Source of the DNA: Massospora cicadina
Lineage: Eukaryota; Entomophthoromycota; Entomophthoromycetes; Entomophthorales; Entomophthoraceae
Length of the DNA: 64,000 nucleotides
Reading direction: 5' to 3'
Assembly (NCBI GenBank): GCA_022478985.1
Contig: JAKSZP010012202.1
Coordinates: forward strand, 1 to 64,000
The position numbers and the translations under genes were made by a program. The notes beneath the pieces were generated by a model, which did not search any database, was not told the DNA's origin, and was given only the letters and a program-made list of their open reading frames with translations. Position 1 is the first letter of the stretch. The number at the start of each line of letters is the position of its first letter. Below, one piece after another: positions 10,371 to 21,828 of the stretch.

Positions 10371-12120
10371 TTCCCAACCCTCAACAGTCCCCCTTTCAAA
10401 TATATATAACATTTCTTGTGTGGCTATGTAACTGTTATAATGGCTTTTTTTAGGTGTCTACTCAATCAGACTGTCAGGACAGACTTACCTTTATTAGTTG
10501 GTGCCATGAATTTTGAGGTTTGAGTTAGGTCAAAACAGTTAAGTGAGGCTATAACCATTGATCTAAGCTGACCATTGCAGGGAAGGTTTTATCTAAGTTA
10601 ATATTTAAAAAAGGGATCTAAGAATATCAAATTCAACTATAAGATAACCTTTATCAAGGCTTGGAGCTTACTATATTTAAAAAAATAAGTATTCCATTAA
10701 AGTTTATTTTTTGGGTAAATTTTGAAGCCAAACAATTTTGAAAATCTAATCCATGTTGAAAAGCTTTAACTTACAACAAGATTGAGGTTTTCTAATCTGA
10801 TTAACTCTATTATCTCATGCTTAAAAGTTATAAGGATTTTTGGATTGTCAGGATCTGAGCACAAATTAAGGATTTGAGGCAATCTTATGACAGGATTCAA
10901 CCCCAATCTAAAAATTTAGAAAGAACTATTATTAGGGATAATCCCCAACTAACTTTATTGTAACTTCTCAATACCAGGGTCCAATCCTAATTTATGCAAT
11001 TTATCTTGTTTGACAGAAGCCTTACAATATCAAGGTCCAAACCTGATCTATGTAATCATATAATTTGTGATAGAAGTAACCAGAATGTCACAAAATACTG
11101 ATTGTAGGTTAGTATAGATCTCATCTTGGAAGCGCTTGGAGATTTTTCGATGAAGATAGTTCCCTGATCTCCTATATCTTTCAGTTTGAAATAAAAAATA
11201 CACTATTTTTTGCTAATACATTTTGGCTGCCACTATTCTAATAGTTAAGAAAATTATCTGGATATGTCACTCAGGGAACTTTACCCTGAGTGAAGACTTT
11301 CTATATAAGTAAAACTTCTAAGTATTTATTGTTTAGGGCTTCAGGTACCCTGGACTCTGTAGAGGATGGTTGGATTTAAGCCCCCACATCCTAACAGGGA
11401 TGATTTTATCCAAATTTCCAGTTGGCTTGGCACCATAAGGATCAGTATTGATAGGTAGGGCCAGAACCCACTTCCTATCAATGACATTGGAGAGGTTGCT
11501 GATATATTTTAGGGGCTCTCCTTAATCCTTGAGCTTTATTAGACTTGGATTTAATTTTTCAGTCAATGCCAGGCAAAATGCCACTAGCTGTATCAGCAAG
11601 TATATAATTGAATGGAAACCAGGTTATCATTTACTCTACTGTTTTTAACAATAATATAGATTTCCTTGTATAGATATATATCATCAGTCTGAATATGCAT
11701 ATATCTCTTCTAATTATGATAAAAGTCTTTATAACACTAAATCTAATTTTATAGTGCATTTTTGACAGTTTTGGTCAATCTATATACAGGGTCCAGTACA
11801 AGATATAATCTAGCTATGGAATACCATTCGAGAAAACTAAAACTCACAATTTTAAAATTCTAGAAAGTCCTACACTTAGTTTGCTTATTTGTCAAGTTTA
11901 TGAAACTTTTATATTAAGAGACAGGGCAAAAAACGTCCCAAAAAGGAAGTCGAAAAAGTGGTTAAGTAAATCCAAAAGTAATATTACTCATGCTTTTTTT
12001 ATACCAGACTACAATAACGCACCGTCATTAAATGACAAAAGTGGCGTTTGATTTGATCGACACGCCTTTTTACTAGCTGAGTATAGACTATGCTAATGAT
12101 TAACGTTACTTTCCTTTAAA
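10371..12120. other. Upstream of ATP14; no other gene seen
   Basis: AT-rich DNA with stop-filled frames. The last ~120 bp directly precede the ATP14 ATG and should contain its promoter and short leader. I cannot point to a specific element with confidence. Confidence 0.4.
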
Positions 12121-12564
12121 ATGCTTAACATTGTCAAACTTGTCACTCGCCAGGTATTATATGTTTCATAAAAATCTGCAGCGAAATATTCTTTTTTGAT
12201 TTCTGATTAGAATTTATTTAGCGAGTTCGTTATACATCAACCCTCCCATTGTTATCTCAGCATGGTATCTCAGCCTTTTGTTTCTATACTTACCTATAGA
12301 TTTAATCAAGGATATGTTTCTCAAAGAGTTGAAGTCTTACAAGCCTGCTTCTGAGGTAGTTTGTTTTTCTTCCTTTTTATTATTTTTAGAACGATACTTC
12401 TGATGTTGCTCAAGTTAAAGAGTTCAGTTTACCTGTTCCTCCCAAGGTACTTTTTCTATGCTTTTGTATGCTATTTTCTTTATAAATTATAGGCACCCAA
12501 GTTCGATGAAGATATTGCCTCTGATCTTGCTTCCTATGATAAACCAGTCGTTTCTAAAGCATAA
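12121..12564 (+). CDS. ATP14: Mitochondrial F1Fo-ATP synthase subunit h (Atp14), 5 exons
   Basis: Exons 12121-12153, 12222-12264, 12300-12355, 12390-12446 and 12493-12564 join in frame to an 86-residue protein ending in TAA. The four introns (68, 35, 34 and 46 nt) all have GT/AG ends. Residues 1-24 are basic, hydroxylated and lacking acids, as expected of a mitochondrial import signal. Residues 26-41 read DLIKDMFLKELKSYKP, the hallmark N-terminal helix of fungal subunit h. This is followed by VKEFSLP and an acidic stretch APKFDEDIASDLASYD, also typical. Subunit h is a small part of the peripheral stalk that holds F1 against rotation on the matrix side of the inner membrane. The start was chosen because it gives the import signal and keeps exon 1 in phase. 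Exon 2 must begin after the TTTATTTAG acceptor; the earlier AG at 12210 would bring in a stop. No inactivating change is seen. Confidence 0.88.
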
Positions 12565-12746
12565 AGCTACATTTATACTTGGAAGTTTTGATCTAAGGTT
12601 ATATAGGTTCCTAACTTTTTCTTTAGCTATTAGGGTTTCTAAACTTCGTATTGTTTTAGCTAGTTGCTGAATTATATTAAAATAGCTTAGTACATTAATT
12701 AATTATCGATTTTAAGTTTTTACGAAGCTATATTGCTTGATTTAGA

Positions 12747-13033
12747 ATGCGAGTTTTTAAAAGAAAGTTTTGGTCGTCATTTTTTAGCTTAAAGCATGAT
12801 AAAAGTTCACTAGATTTAATGAAAGTAGTTTATAGATATAATTTCTGCTAGTTTAAAATGCTATATTGTAAGTTTTTAGTTATATCAGATTACTTAAAAT
12901 ATCTTAAACACTTATCCACATTGCTTTTTACTTCTTGTAGATTCTTGGATTTGCTTCCTTAACCGTTTTTATCTCGTCAACCTATAGAATTCATATTGCT
13001 TTTGTTATTCGGCAAAAGATGAAAATTTCTTAA
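12747..13033 (+). CDS. Possible two-exon small membrane protein
   Basis: A candidate exon 12747-12824 begins with ATG and a very basic run (MRVFKRKFW). It could splice through a GT/AG intron (12825-12940, preceded at its 3' end by a pyrimidine-rich CTTTTTACTTCTTGTAG) to 12941-13033. The second exon encodes ILGFASLTVFISST and a basic end RQKMKIS before TAA. The joined product would be 56 residues with one membrane span, a form common among small mitochondrial inner-membrane proteins. I do not recognise the family, and the intron is longer than those of ATP14. It could be chance. Confidence 0.18.
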
Positions 13034-14989
13034 AAACTTTTTGTTGCAAAAGTTATTTTCATTTTTGAGTGAATTTGAGCTAAATGTACAGATGAATTAT
13101 AATTTGGTTAATATTCCTTTTAATTTTTATGTTAAGAGAATTTTCAAAAACCAAGAGATAAGCAGGTATACTTCGGGTTGAGACCAACTTGTGCCAAGAG
13201 ACGAGAAGTAACTGCTTTAATTGCTATGTAAAGGAATTTATCAAAAATAAGAAGTACCATGAAGCGTTGTCTGTATAATATTTAATTTTACTCCAAAGGC
13301 GTTTGGCTGCACTTTTTTATTATATTTTAAACAACAATTAAAGAAAAGCAGTATACTATATGATAAATATAACAACTACTAAAATCTGTATTAACAAAAA
13401 AGATATATAGGCCTTTATTTGGCTACAAATCTAGCTTGACTGAATGTATATAAAATGAATTTACTAACTCTAAATTTCTGGATTGAATCCAATTATTTAA
13501 TCAGCTTAAAAATCTTATGAGATAAACACAAACTCTCTACTTGATAAAAAGATAGGTATTTATTTTTAGTAGACAACTTATTGCCTAATTAGTTATTAGC
13601 TTTTTAATAGTATGTATGCAAAACTTTTCTCAAAGTATACTCTATAGTTACTAATAACTATATAAAGTCTATACAGTAAATATAAGTTATATAGGAATAG
13701 ACAGAGATATGTCAAGTATAATATTGCTTTTGCCAGCTATAAAATTTAGATACTCCTAGATAGCTAACCAAGTGAATATTTACTTATAATTATGTAATAG
13801 TTTTTAACAAAAAACTTTTACTAAATGGTAAAAAGCTTAAGTTTATGATTGTCTTTCAGCTGCCAGCCAAGCGCAATATTATGGTTACTAAATCACTGTT
13901 TCTTTTATTCCATGTGAGTTCTTAACTCGCCTTCAACTAAATGCTGCCTGGTTTCAAACTAATTCGAATAAATTTTAAATCCATCTCTACTGCCATCTGC
14001 TTACTGTCGCTCGCAGTTTTAATTTAGGCTGTTTCAACCAATCACTTAAGTAACCTAATTGTCCCAGTCATCTTTTTACTTGTCTTTCTTTAATTCACAA
14101 TCTTATTTGTGTTGGAATCTTGCATCCTTCATTTAACATACCTCCTGATATAACCAATTAATAAATTTTGCACAGTTACTAAGGTCATGTGACAATAAAA
14201 TATTCCACTAAATTTTTTAATTTTCATTGTAAAATGAAAAGTTTATATATAAGAAGGGAAATCTATATGTTTTAATGGTAATCAGTGTATTTTATGGCTG
14301 AGCAATTTAATATTCAGTTGATTCGATAATTTAACTGGTTTTGCCAAGAGGTTGAAGTCATTTGGCTAATTATCAAGACAATCATTTTATTTAAGGTGTA
14401 AGCTGACAAAATTTTAAAAAAGCAAGGCTATAGACCCAGAATAGTCTTTTGTTCTCTAATCTAAGAATCAAATGATAAAATGCAATGATAACATAATGCA
14501 GCATGATGGTAATTGAAATATCAAAGAAAGTTTAAATAGTAACCCAGCTAAAAGATATTATCATGATAAAATTTATTACTATAAATAAGGGGAAACTAAC
14601 GTTATCAGTAAACCTTAAAGCAAAAGATCTGTAATGATACCTTAAGATTCATTTAAGATATTCTTAAAAATTTATTTATAATCAATTAAAACTAAATTTT
14701 AGAATTTTATAATCTTGTTGTAAGTGGAGAATACAAATCCAGTTGGTATTTTGATTTTTTAAAGGTCAAAAGTTATTAAAATCTTAGCAATTCAACTTAA
14801 AAATAGCGCAACATTTTTCCTAAGGTCAGCTTGTGCAAATAGTTTTGATATTGAATTTTGATTTTCAATATGAAATTTAGCAAAAACTCAACCTTTAATT
14901 TTATTAAATTAGTTTAGCTGAAGTATCAAAAATTAAAGATAATAATTCTTAATATGTTATTCTAATTGAAAGTGTAAAATTTTAAGTAC
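13034..14989. other. AT-rich intergenic DNA
   Basis: No gene is recognised. A small GC-richer patch at about 13150-13265 is open in several frames on both strands, but no RNA family or protein could be assigned. A second patch at about 13855-14110 is likewise unassigned. Confidence 0.4.
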
Positions 14990-15015
14990 ATTAATAATAG
15001 AATCATAAAATTTTA

Positions 15016-16398
15016 TTTAAATGTGTTAAGCTGACCAGGAAATGGACATTACCAAAACTTGAAAAGCTAACAAATAAGTTCTCAATGAACAAAATGAACA
15101 AATTACCCAAAATGAGCGGACAACACAAAATGCAAACACAACCAACCAGGTGGGACAGCGGGAACCACTTATCCCATCATGGCAGAAGGGGAGGGGGATC
15201 AGGGGGCTCATCCTCAGTTTATACTTCACCCCAAAGCAGGGCATGAGCTATGGCGGAGAGCAGGGGCGTCAGGGCATCAGTGGGATGTGGAGAGAAATTT
15301 CTAATGATTGGGGCGGTAGGAAGACAGCAGTTGAATATAAGAGATCCAATGTATTGCTTAAAGCTGTTTCAGCCTTCATGTGTGCATTGGGGAGCTTTAC
15401 AGATGTGGCAATATTGATGCAGGTAATCTTGGATTTGGGATTCTGTGCTACTACTGCCACATGCTGGATGGCATCATTTGTGGCTTTGTGAGATTTGATC
15501 AGCATATTTTTTGAAGTGTATTGGTGGTGGAAAGGATAATTGGAGGAGGGATTCCTCCTGCAAGCATTGCCACTGATTTGGCGGCAGCTTTTCAAGGAGT
15601 ATGACAATCTGGCTTAGCCATTGCTTCAACAGCCAGCTGGTGGTCACCACAGAACATTTTGGCATTTTGCGGGGGTGTATAAACAAGGGGGTAGCTCAGC
15701 ATTGTGGTCAGCAAACACAAAATTTCTGAGTTGGATAGTGTAGTCTTTAATAATGTTCCTGGACTCATCAATTTCAGCCATTAGATTCCAAGGATTTTGG
15801 TTGAATTAAATTAGGGAGTCAGCATATGCCTGAGGTTTGATTGGTTTGTTAGAGGGTGCATGGGAGCAAACTGGGCTCCAATCTAGTGCTGTATTGGAGA
15901 GAGCATTTGTGGCACTGGGGTGGGGAAGAGGCTGATTGGTGGTTGCAGGTGCAGCTGCAGCTGCAGCAACAGGCTTTGGGGGAGGGGAAGGTAGGATCAT
16001 ACCCCATACCAAAGCCGGCGTGGGGTGGGTGGTGGATTGGAAGCTGGCAGATGAAAAATCAGAGCCATTGGAAGCAGCTAATAATGGGAACTTATGTTTT
16101 GAGTGGTCCAACTCAAAACAGAAAGGAATAGATAGTCTGCCTGACCTCAACGTCAGCCTAGAATGGAAGGTCAGGGGCAGAGGGGATGATGGTGTGAGGG
16201 GAATTGACAAGGCAATTTTATTAAATTCAGGGCTGATTGTGGCATATGCTCAAGGCCCAGTGAGACATGTGGCCCCATTTGGGATCACAAATTGTACGAT
16301 GGGATTGGAGCCATAGGCTGAAAAACCATCCATCAGCTCCTGGTGAAGCACCTCAGGGGAGAGGTGGGTGGGCAAACCACAAACTGAACCATCAAAGT
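15016..16398 (-). mobile_element. Family A element copy 3, 3' segment
   Basis: This is the 3' three-quarters of a third A copy, on the minus strand. The LINE tail is at 15016-15060 (minus-strand reading GTAATGTCCATTTCCTGG). A 26-bp target duplication lies at 14990-15015. Its partner, differing at two positions, is at 26542-26567, more than 11 kb away, because two later insertions pushed the halves apart. Coding landmarks include a knuckle relic CFELDHSKHKF (about 16110-16080, last Cys changed to Phe, first Cys missing) and, at about 16375-16310, the segment PTHLSPEVLHQELMDGF. The 5' parts are at 18134-18627 and 26506-26541. Confidence 0.82.
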
Positions 16399-18133
16399 TG
16401 TCAGGGTAAATCCTGACATTTGTGGAAACTCTGAGATTACAGATAATTTTTTCAGATCAATAGGATATATGATGAAGTTAGATTGAATAACTGCATTAAA
16501 ATGAATGATTGTAGTGAAAATGTCTGTTAGAATTTACTCTTGGTTGTTATTGGCAAGCAACCCAGTAAACTTTTCACTGCACAGGTTCAATTTCCTCATG
16601 CACTGCATCGCGTTGTATAAGAATAAATTTAAAAATTGATATAGTATGGAGACTATTATCCATAGTTGCGTATGAACTATATTTTGGCCCAATGCTCAGC
16701 CAGTATTCCCAATTAAATACTCATGTTGTCATACTCATAGGGATTTGTTCCCTTCCTCTTGTTCACCTAATCTTTGCTAAGATACCCTGGTGACAGTCTC
16801 TCTCAGCCCAACACACAGTCGGCAGCTATCCCTGATTGTGGTTCCTTGTTCTCTAGATCCCCGCTCAGATCTTTACTCTTCTCTCTGAGAGTCTTCCAAT
16901 TATTGCCCTCTGCAATAATATCCTTGCGATAGAACAACACAATAAAAGCTGATAGTCTAACTATACTCTGAATTTATAATGTAGATACTGTTTTGTAGAT
17001 AATAATGTTTTTTATTATAGTAAATCCTAGGGAATTATATAGTGGGGAATTCAGCTGTCTAACCTCAATTGACACCTCTTCAATGAAATGGCAGCCATTG
17101 CCGTTGAATCACCCATCCTCATCTCAGCAGTGATGGTCATCCCCATCCTGGTAAGGATTCCATTGTTGGACATCCTCAAACCTCAAATGGAAAGAGTCAG
17201 AAAATGCATCCCTAACGTTTTCCTCTCAATTCAAGCAAACCAAACATATTTGGCTAGCGACTTGCTTAGGTAATGGGACTTATTACCCAATATGGCAGGT
17301 CACTCACCAACTGATTAATTTGCTAGTTGCAGGTGGCATCACTCACCTCGCAACTTACTCCTTAAATTCCCAATTGGTCAGTGATAAGACCTGACTGATC
17401 CCAATTGGTACAACTGATAGTTATTCACTATCAGATGCCCCTATTTCGTCAGAAACTCCACCTGATGAGATCTTAAGTATTCATCTGGATTGATCCCTGA
17501 CGGATACAACCAGGCGAATATCCCAAAATCCCCCAAATGTATTTCCTCTGAAACTTGGGCCAACCAATTTCTGATTCACTTCACCTTAGGAATTTTCCCC
17601 TAGCAATACCAGATAATCTAGCAGGCTGGGAATATGGGAAAATATCCCAACAATGTTCAATTAATCATTTAAATTACTTCATTTGCAATAGTATTGAGTC
17701 AATTAATTACACCCAAACAAATATATAATGAGCTAAGACAATTACCACTGCCTTTCAATATCACATGCATGTTGCAATCCCATAAGCTCCAGAGAAGAAT
17801 AGTGCACTTTTTAAAATCAATTAAGCTTAGGTAAGTCCAGGAAGTTGGATGGTATATATAAAACAAAGGCATACATTTGGTTAATCTTTTGCGGTCAATA
17901 AATTATTCTTATAATGAAAACACTATTAAGTTTTTTACCAAAGTGTTATCAATACCAATCTACCACCCCATCCTACAAGAAACTCTCTTTCAACCTTCCC
18001 CTTTTAAAGACATGTTTTTAAGCAACTACCATACCAGCTTACCCACCATTCCTTATACCTGGACACCTCTAGTGTCCTTGTCATACTGGGCTAAACCCCT
18101 TGGTTAAGCTAACTCATGGTTATCTACCCCCCA
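16399..18133. mobile_element. Probable LTR-type insertion (solo LTR?) inside A copy 3
   Basis: The A-element reading breaks off at about 16400 and resumes at about 18134, so this ~1735 bp is an insertion. It begins TGTCAGG..CCTGACA (16399-16418), a hairpin like those at the LTR starts of Gypsy-1 and Gypsy-2, and can end in CCCCCA. The flanks CAAAGT (16393-16398) and CAAGGT (18134-18139) would be a 6-bp duplication with one change. An alternative reading is a perfect 5-bp GTCAG duplication (16400-16404, 18138-18142). No coding motifs are seen, which favours a long solo LTR. The 17088-17273 ORF has no recognisable homology. Confidence 0.45.
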
Positions 18134-18627
18134 CAAGGTCAGTAGTACACCAGTCCCTGACAAAAGTGGTATACTCTGGGAGCTGGTTCTGAATTGTGAG
18201 GAAAGGGGTACCCTGGAAAACCAGGGGCACAGTTGCTGTAGTGGTGGCATTGGCTTCATAGGTGAAGCCAAGATCAAAATACCCCTTGTAGGGGCGGAAG
18301 TCAATAAAATTGGTGGGAGTCATCACCACCTGAGCCATTTTGATAATGTCTTGGTTGTGGCAAGGAAAAAGTTTCCCATAATTGACCCTAAGGCTGAACT
18401 GTATGTTGATCTAGGGGAGCACCAGGGGTAATGAAGCACTGCTTGGGTATGAGTAAAGTGGGTGTTATAATTCTTGGGGGGAACAATTTGTCCCAGGGGT
18501 TTGGCTTGGCTGGGCGAGCCAGTCTGAGTGTGTTTTCCTGTCAGATGAAAAATGGGGAAATCTGAGGACATTGAAGCAAAACTATGGCAGGTGATAAAAT
18601 TTTTGCTTCTTTTTTCTGCAAGATTTG
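18134..18627 (-). mobile_element. Family A element copy 3, 5' segment
   Basis: Minus-strand continuation of the A copy at 15016-16398. The frame 18338-18120 contains TNFIDFRPYKGYFDLGFTYE followed by ATTTATVPLVF, matching the other two A copies. The 5' leader (about 18500-18627) shares a GAAAACRCACTCAGACTGG block with A copy 2. Gypsy-1 begins at 18628 and interrupts the leader; the last 36 bp of the element reappear at 26506-26541. Confidence 0.75.
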
Positions 18628-19189
18628 TGTTATAAAATTGGCGGTATATAGGAGATACGCCATAGTTTTTTTGCACAGGGTTTTATCCACTGAGAAATTA
18701 AGACCAAAGATGTGAGGATCGTCATCCTTAAAACAACAGCAGAATAAACTTTCAATAAGTATGGAGCACTCGCTCCCACAGCTCTCTTTTATCTAGGTTA
18801 ATAAATACAGAGGACTCTCTCTGTTTTGCTTACTTTCAAAATCTTAACAACTCCCCTTTCTTATTTGCCCATCTCGCTTATATACACCAGTTTTTGATAC
18901 CACTCTCATCGCTTGGACTATTCTGTTCCACCAATTCTCCTTGTTTCAGCTTGGCATCCTTTAATTCTCTATCGCCCTAATTGTAGGCAATTTAAATTGT
19001 TTTCATTGAATTTCAACATCGCCTTATCACCTTATTTAGAGGCAATCCAATAATAAACCAGTTATATCACAATATCACCTTGTCTCAAGGCACTCAAATA
19101 ATTGTAACCAATATCAATTTTTGGAGGATTCTTCCTGATCCACCCTAGTAGTCCCACTATTATTGTCCAGTCATATTGGAATCATGACA
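18628..19189 (-). repeat. Gypsy-1 3' LTR
   Basis: 562 bp; in element orientation begins TGTCATGATTCC and ends TTTTATAACA. Aligns throughout with the LTR at 25949-26505, with many substitutions and small indels, so the insertion is old. The polypurine tract lies immediately next to it. Confidence 0.92.
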
Positions 19190-19202
19190 TTACCCCCTCC
19201 TT
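19190..19202 (-). promoter_or_regulatory. Gypsy-1 polypurine tract
   Basis: Minus-strand AAGGAGGGGGTAA directly abuts the 3' LTR. This is the expected primer site for plus-strand DNA synthesis and independently fixes the LTR edge. Confidence 0.85.
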
Positions 19203-19244
19203 GACTGGACGTTAAGGCTCCTATTGTTTGTATGGTCAGAGAAA

Positions 19245-20315
19245 CTTCATGTTACTCAGTTAATGATCTGACCACTTGTGGGATCCTTGATGGTATATTT
19301 GTCAACCCCAGTTTTCTCTATAACTTCAAATGGACCAATCCAAATACTGGACAGCTTGTGTTTCCACCCAAATCCATGTTGGTCATGGAAGAGAACCATA
19401 TTACCATCCTTGGATGCTGTTAGCCCACTATGACATACCTGATCAGAGGCCTGATCCCTGATATTCTTGGCTAAGCTGAAGGAATATGCTTTGGTTTGTT
19501 GTCTTGATCAGAATGCTCGCAAGGTTAGTTAAATAGCAAAAGGGTTACATTCTACTGTTGGCTTATACACATGAATAAAGTAATGCTGGAAGGGCTGGAT
19601 GTCAGCTCTATAGTAGTCTGAAGGGACTTTTCCCCGTATTGAAATGATAACTAATGTTTTAGGAAAAAATGGCAGTAAAAAGAAGAGAACTCTAATCAGA
19701 AGGGCGATCCGTTACTAATTTTCATAGTATGTTCACCAAAGTCCCATTCACCCGTTCAACCATTTCATTAGACTTGGGGGTGGTATGGTGTCATCAGAAC
19801 TCATGGATACCCATTAGCCCATTCAGTTTGGGGAGGATGTGCAAGGTAAAGTTGGTGACGTTATCAGTGAGAATGAACTGAGGGCAGCCATGGCACTGAA
19901 TAATGCATTCCATTATGAACTTGGCAACTGTAACTTCCCCCAAATCCCATATTTTCCTCACTTTGACCCACTGGGTCAAGTGGTCAATAGCCACCAGAAT
20001 GTACTTATACCAGTTAGCTCCTGTTGGCAAGGGACCAACAACATCAAAAGAAACCGTATGCCAAGCAAAATGTGGTTTCACTACCTGGTACAAAGTCTTA
20101 GGGTGGAATGGCTTCTCCATTTGGCAAAGATGGCAACAGTAAATGGTTTTGAGCACATCGCCAATCATGGTTTCACAATAGTACCATGGGTATAACAACT
20201 CCATTTTATCGCACACCCCACCATGTTCAACTGCCTTGTGGTCACTCATAATAATTCCTGACCATGCTGAGGGCCACAGAAAATTAACCATAGAATTGCT
20301 GAGCTGCTTATACAA
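19245..20315 (-). pseudogene. Gypsy-1 integrase
   Basis: Order on the minus strand: HHCC zinc-binding part (SDHKAVEHGG, then CCHLCQ, about 20260-20130); catalytic core with first Asp in SFDVVGPLP (about 20050), second Asp in FILTDNVTNF (about 19860), and Glu in NEMVERVNGTL (about 19745); then NISYH..GKSPF; and finally a GPY/F domain WIGPFEVIEKTGVDKY (about 19360-19310). Stops lie between the second Asp and Glu. All three DDE residues are still visible although the frame is broken. The enzyme inserts element DNA into the chromosome. Confidence 0.8.
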
Positions 20316-20399
20316 TTCCCCATTCCGTTGGAAAGTATTTGCTCACATTTCATTCAAAGCTTTAATCACTTAGGTGGTTCATCATCATACTTTCTGCTG

Positions 20400-20756
20400 A
20401 GCATTTTGTCAAACATTATATCACTTAAATCTGCTGTAACTGCAATTGTTAGAAATCTTGATAAGCAATCGTCATTTTGGTGTTTTGCTCCTGGTTGATG
20501 AAGAATTTTGAAGTCATAAGCTTGCAGCTTAAGAGCTTATTGGGCTAGCTGCCCCTCAGGCCCTTTTAAGTTCTGCAACCAGCGCAATGATGCATGATCC
20601 GTTACAACCTTAAACTTTACTCTATGCAAGTAGACTCAAAACTGCCTATACGCATAAATCACAGCTAAGCACTCTTGCTTGGTTATGGTGTAGTTTTTGT
20701 TCATAACAATTCAAGCTAAGACTGCAGTATGCCACTGGGTGCTCCTCCCCCTCATT
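20400..20756 (-). pseudogene. Gypsy-1 RNase H, C-terminal half
   Basis: Minus-strand reading EEHPVAYCSLSL, then YTITKQECLAVIYA, then VVTDHASLRWL and KLQAYDFKILHQPG, the standard Ty3/Gypsy RNase H C-terminal half. Its N-terminal half lies at 22547-22620, beyond the nested LTR element. Removing that element and one target copy rejoins ..SQKDD and EGEEHPVAY. Confidence 0.8.
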
Positions 20757-21470
20757 TGTAACAATCGTGATTGTACATGAATCCCATAAGGTTGGGAATT
20801 ATGAGATTCATGTGTGTTGATAGTTGCAATTCTGTTATTACGAGTAGGATTTTCCTATTCAAGTCAATAATGGAATAAATTTAAATAAATCGTTTATTTT
20901 AATTGGTTGTTCTTTCTGAGATTTCCCTCCATTTCTCCACCACGTTGCCTGGATGCCATCAATTCTAAAGGCTTTTGCGCCCCTCATTACTGACAATTCT
21001 TTAGCCTTTTTGGAAGTATTTTAAAGCAAGGTCAGTCCCAATGGCCATCACTTTGGAATTCTATTCCAACTTTGAGTCTACTTATAATAAGTGCCACTTT
21101 TGCTAAAAACCGTTTTATTTAAATGGAGCGAGTTTTAAGGAGCAGATGACAATGCTTCAGGGAAAGGAGGTGGATGCGACAGGATCCTTTTGGAGAGGTC
21201 TTGTCCTGGCTAGTTGTGAGCCAGAGTGGCCTGAGGTGACAGAGGCTGGATGGCCACACCTCAGCCCATTGACCCCATGTGCAGATGGAGGTTTTGGGAG
21301 GCACATCTTCCCAGGGTCTGATGCGACAGAGGCTGGTGCACCACACCTCGGCATGGTGTGCCCAGAAAGGCCATCCATTTGGACAGGAACAATTGGAGTT
21401 GGTACAGCCTTATGGGGGTGAGTGGTGTAGGGCTGGTGGCGGGCTGAGTTTTGGGAGCCCAGCCTTGACA
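20757..21470 (+). repeat. Nested TRIM-like element, 5' LTR
   Basis: Begins TGTAACAATCGTG, ends CAGCCTTGACA. Contains two copies of a stem-forming motif (eroded relative to the 3' copy) near 21231-21350. Confidence 0.85.
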
Positions 21471-21828
21471 TAATTCAAAATTCACGTTACCTTGGCAGGC
21501 TGTGGTACCAGGCAGCCCGCAAGATGGCCGTGGTCAATGTCACAAGCATCGCTGCATGCCATCATCCCTTTTGTTGGTTTGTGGGGCCTTCCAATGAAGG
21601 GGATGGGGAGCTTGGGGGTGATCCAGACTGCTGGCAGTTGATGGCCTCTTGTGCTGCTAGGAGACCTCCAGAGAACCAGTTGATTTGATCCAGGGGCTCT
21701 GGATTTTCTTTAAAACCCCAAGCTGCTTGCGAAAAAGGTCCCCTGTCAAAAAAGCCGTTGGTTGCTGCATGCCTGCCTTGCCAGTTCAGGTCTGAGCCCA
21801 CCGGTATATCCTTCTTAGGAAAGGGTAG
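21471..21828 (+). other. Internal domain of TRIM-like element
   Basis: 358 bp without coding motifs. GC-richer than Gypsy-1 around it. Ends in the polypurine tract. I could not identify a tRNA primer site with confidence. Confidence 0.6.

Noticed and set aside
13150..13265. GC-richer patch considered as a small RNA or a third small gene
   Set aside because: No tRNA cloverleaf, snRNA or other family features, and open frames occur on both strands; nothing to choose between.
19232..19423. Plus-strand ORF of 63 codons next to the Gypsy-1 LTR
   Set aside because: The opposite strand encodes the integrase GPY/F domain; this is its shadow.
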